NCBI GenBank assembly: GCA_947629195.1
Contig: CANRCS010000052.1
Coordinates: forward strand, 1 to 6,810
DNA length: 6,810 bases
Source: an uncultured Bacilli bacterium
GTDB taxonomy: Bacteria > Bacillota_I > Bacilli_A > RF39 > UBA660
Direction of reading: 5' to 3'
Positions 5,875 to 6,810 of the stretch are shown here, piece after piece; the first letter of the stretch is position 1; the number at the start of each line of letters is the position of its first letter. Position numbers and translations under genes: made by a program. Below the pieces are notes generated by a model. The model saw only the letters and a program-made list of their open reading frames with translations. It did no database searches and was not told the DNA's origin.

Positions 5875-5902
5875 ATTATACCACAATTATATCTGTTGAG
5901 AA
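5875..5902 (-). promoter_or_regulatory. Promoter of the two-gene unknown operon
   Basis: On the minus strand a perfect TATAAT (5875-5880) is preceded by TGG, making an extended -10 (TGnTATAAT). TTCTCA (5897-5902) is 16 nt upstream, with four of six consensus bases. The start near 5868 falls in operator B. Two TAGTT half-sites, written on the plus strand at 5912-5916 and 5923-5927, lie 11 bp apart just upstream. Confidence 0.75.
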
Positions 5903-5930
5903 ATATTTTTTTAGTTCACATATAGTTAAA

Positions 5931-5970
5931 TATTAAAAAAACAACCTATAAAGTTGTTGTTTTTTTAATA
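5931..5970 (-). terminator. Rho-independent terminator of the copper ATPase gene
   Basis: A 15-bp perfect inverted repeat (5931-5945 with 5956-5970) with GTTG/CAAC at the loop end runs into TTTTTTT on the minus strand. The stop codon of the ATPase gene lies inside the arm. It separates that gene from the operon promoter about 30 nt further on. Confidence 0.85.
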
Positions 5971-6810
5971 TTTTTTAAGTCTTAATGAATTGAATACTAC
6001 GGTTAAGCTACTTATCATCATGGCAAATCCTGCAAACATTGGATTCATACTTATATTAAATGGTTTTAATAATCCTATTGCAATAGGTATCATACATACA
6101 TTATAGAAAAATGCCCAGAATAGATTTTGTTTTATATTTGAAATAGTTTTTTTACTAATAGATATTAGTGATATAATTTTTTCTAAATCATCATTCATCA
6201 AAATTACATCTGATGAATCAGCAGCAATATCAGTACCACTATTCATACTTACTCCTATATCTGCACTTACAAGTGATGGTGCATCATTTATTCCATCACC
6301 TACCATCATAACATTGTTACCATCTTTTATTAAATTTTTAATAACTTTTACTTTTTCTTGTGGCATAACATTTGATATTACATCTTTTATACCAATAGAT
6401 TGTGCAATTATATTGGCAGTATTTTTATTATCACCAGTAAGCATTATTATTTTTTTATTTAATTTTTTTAAGTATTTTATTGTATCTTTTGCATTATCTC
6501 TTATAATATCTTTTACTCCAATTAAACCTAATACATTTTTATTTTCAATTACATAAACTATACTATTGCCTAAATTAGAAAGTTTTTTCTCATCATTTGT
6601 ATAAGCATTATCTATTTTTAATTTTTTAAATAACTTATTATTTCCAATGTATATTTTATTTTTATCGATATTTGCTTCTAAACCTATACCTGAAATATTC
6701 TTAAAATTTGATATTTCGTCTAATTTTATATTTCTCTCTTCAATATAATTTATAAAAGCATTTTTAATTGGATGAGTAGATTTAGTTTCTATTGATGCTA
6801 CCTTTTTTAT
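5965..6810 (-). CDS. copA: Copper-type P1B ATPase (CopA-like), C-terminal part, cut by the window edge
   Basis: The frame runs from the window edge without a break for 281 residues to a TAA. It contains the end of the catalytic domain and the last two membrane helices of a heavy-metal P-type ATPase. Visible motifs are STHPI (11-15, the HP motif of the nucleotide-binding domain), GIGLEA (41-46), TGDN (125-128) and the hinge GDGINDAP (171-178). Helix 7 carries Tyr236-Asn237 and helix 8 carries MMISS (264-268). The YN and MxxSS pair is the usual signature of Cu(I)-exporting P1B-1 pumps. The DKTGT phosphorylation site, the CPC helix and any metal-binding domain lie outside. An ATG at 6444 is internal, not the start. 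Copper export is inferred; no copper regulator is visible. Confidence 0.92.
   Translation of the reverse strand: MKKVASIETKSTHPIKNAFINYIEERNIKLDEISNFKNISGIGLEANIDKNKIYIGNNKLFKKLKIDNAYTNDEKKLSNLGNSIVYVIENKNVLGLIGVKDIIRDNAKDTIKYLKKLNKKIIMLTGDNKNTANIIAQSIGIKDVISNVMPQEKVKVIKNLIKDGNNVMMVGDGINDAPSLVSADIGVSMNSGTDIAADSSDVILMNDDLEKIISLISISKKTISNIKQNLFWAFFYNVCMIPIAIGLLKPFNISMNPMFAGFAMMISSLTVVFNSLRLKKY

Noticed and set aside
5965..6444. A 159-residue protein starting at ATG 6444
   Set aside because: The ATG is the Met before LTGDN inside the ATPase catalytic domain. The frame continues upstream with the HP and GxGxxA motifs.
6314..6556. Open frame of 80 codons on the plus strand, hydrophobic
   Set aside because: It is a shadow of the P-type ATPase; the minus strand carries TGDN and GDGINDAP in a continuous frame to the window edge.

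Overview
The window is very AT-rich DNA with Bacillota-style signals: AAGGAG-type ribosome sites, TTGACA/TATAAT promoters, tRNAs with encoded CCA, and a YlbL/YlbJ gene pair. This fits a low-G+C Bacilli, Erysipelotrichia or RF39-like gut lineage; the exact taxon cannot be read from the sequence. The visible tryptophans are TGG and no gene needs TGA read as tryptophan, so the standard genetic code is assumed.

Layout. Positions 1-500 hold a four-tRNA operon on the minus strand (Ser-UGA, initiator Met, Asp, Phe) with a near-consensus promoter and a terminator hairpin. Positions 556-1905, minus strand, hold a short unknown gene and, upstream of it, a membrane-anchored PDZ-Lon protease of the YlbL/SepM family. 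A compact 56 bp divergent promoter region separates this from ylbJ (1962-2933, plus), a polytopic membrane protein. Next comes a GspE/PilB-type secretion ATPase (3006-4520, plus). It lacks the usual N-terminal domain, carries an acidic tail, and is closed by a strong terminator.

Positions 4533-5903 form what looks like a small self-contained module. An 86-residue Cro/CI-type regulator (plus) faces a two-gene minus-strand operon of unrecognised small proteins (171 and 116 residues). The regulator and the operon share a bidirectional terminator. The upstream regions of both transcripts carry the same inverted repeat, TAGTT-N5-AACTA, and the same 9-mer TAGTTTAAT, so the regulator probably controls both. 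The first operon gene has no ATG, GTG or TTG start near its ribosome site. Its 171-codon frame opens next to an AAGGGGGG site at an ATC codon, and a standard start rule would see only its last 71 residues. The operon is visibly poorer in G+C than the housekeeping genes around it.

The right edge (5965-6810, minus) is the C-terminal part of a copper-type P1B ATPase cut by the window, with its own terminator. The best candidates for undescribed biology are the regulator/operon module and the orphan ATPase with its tail. Neither can be assigned a function from sequence alone.
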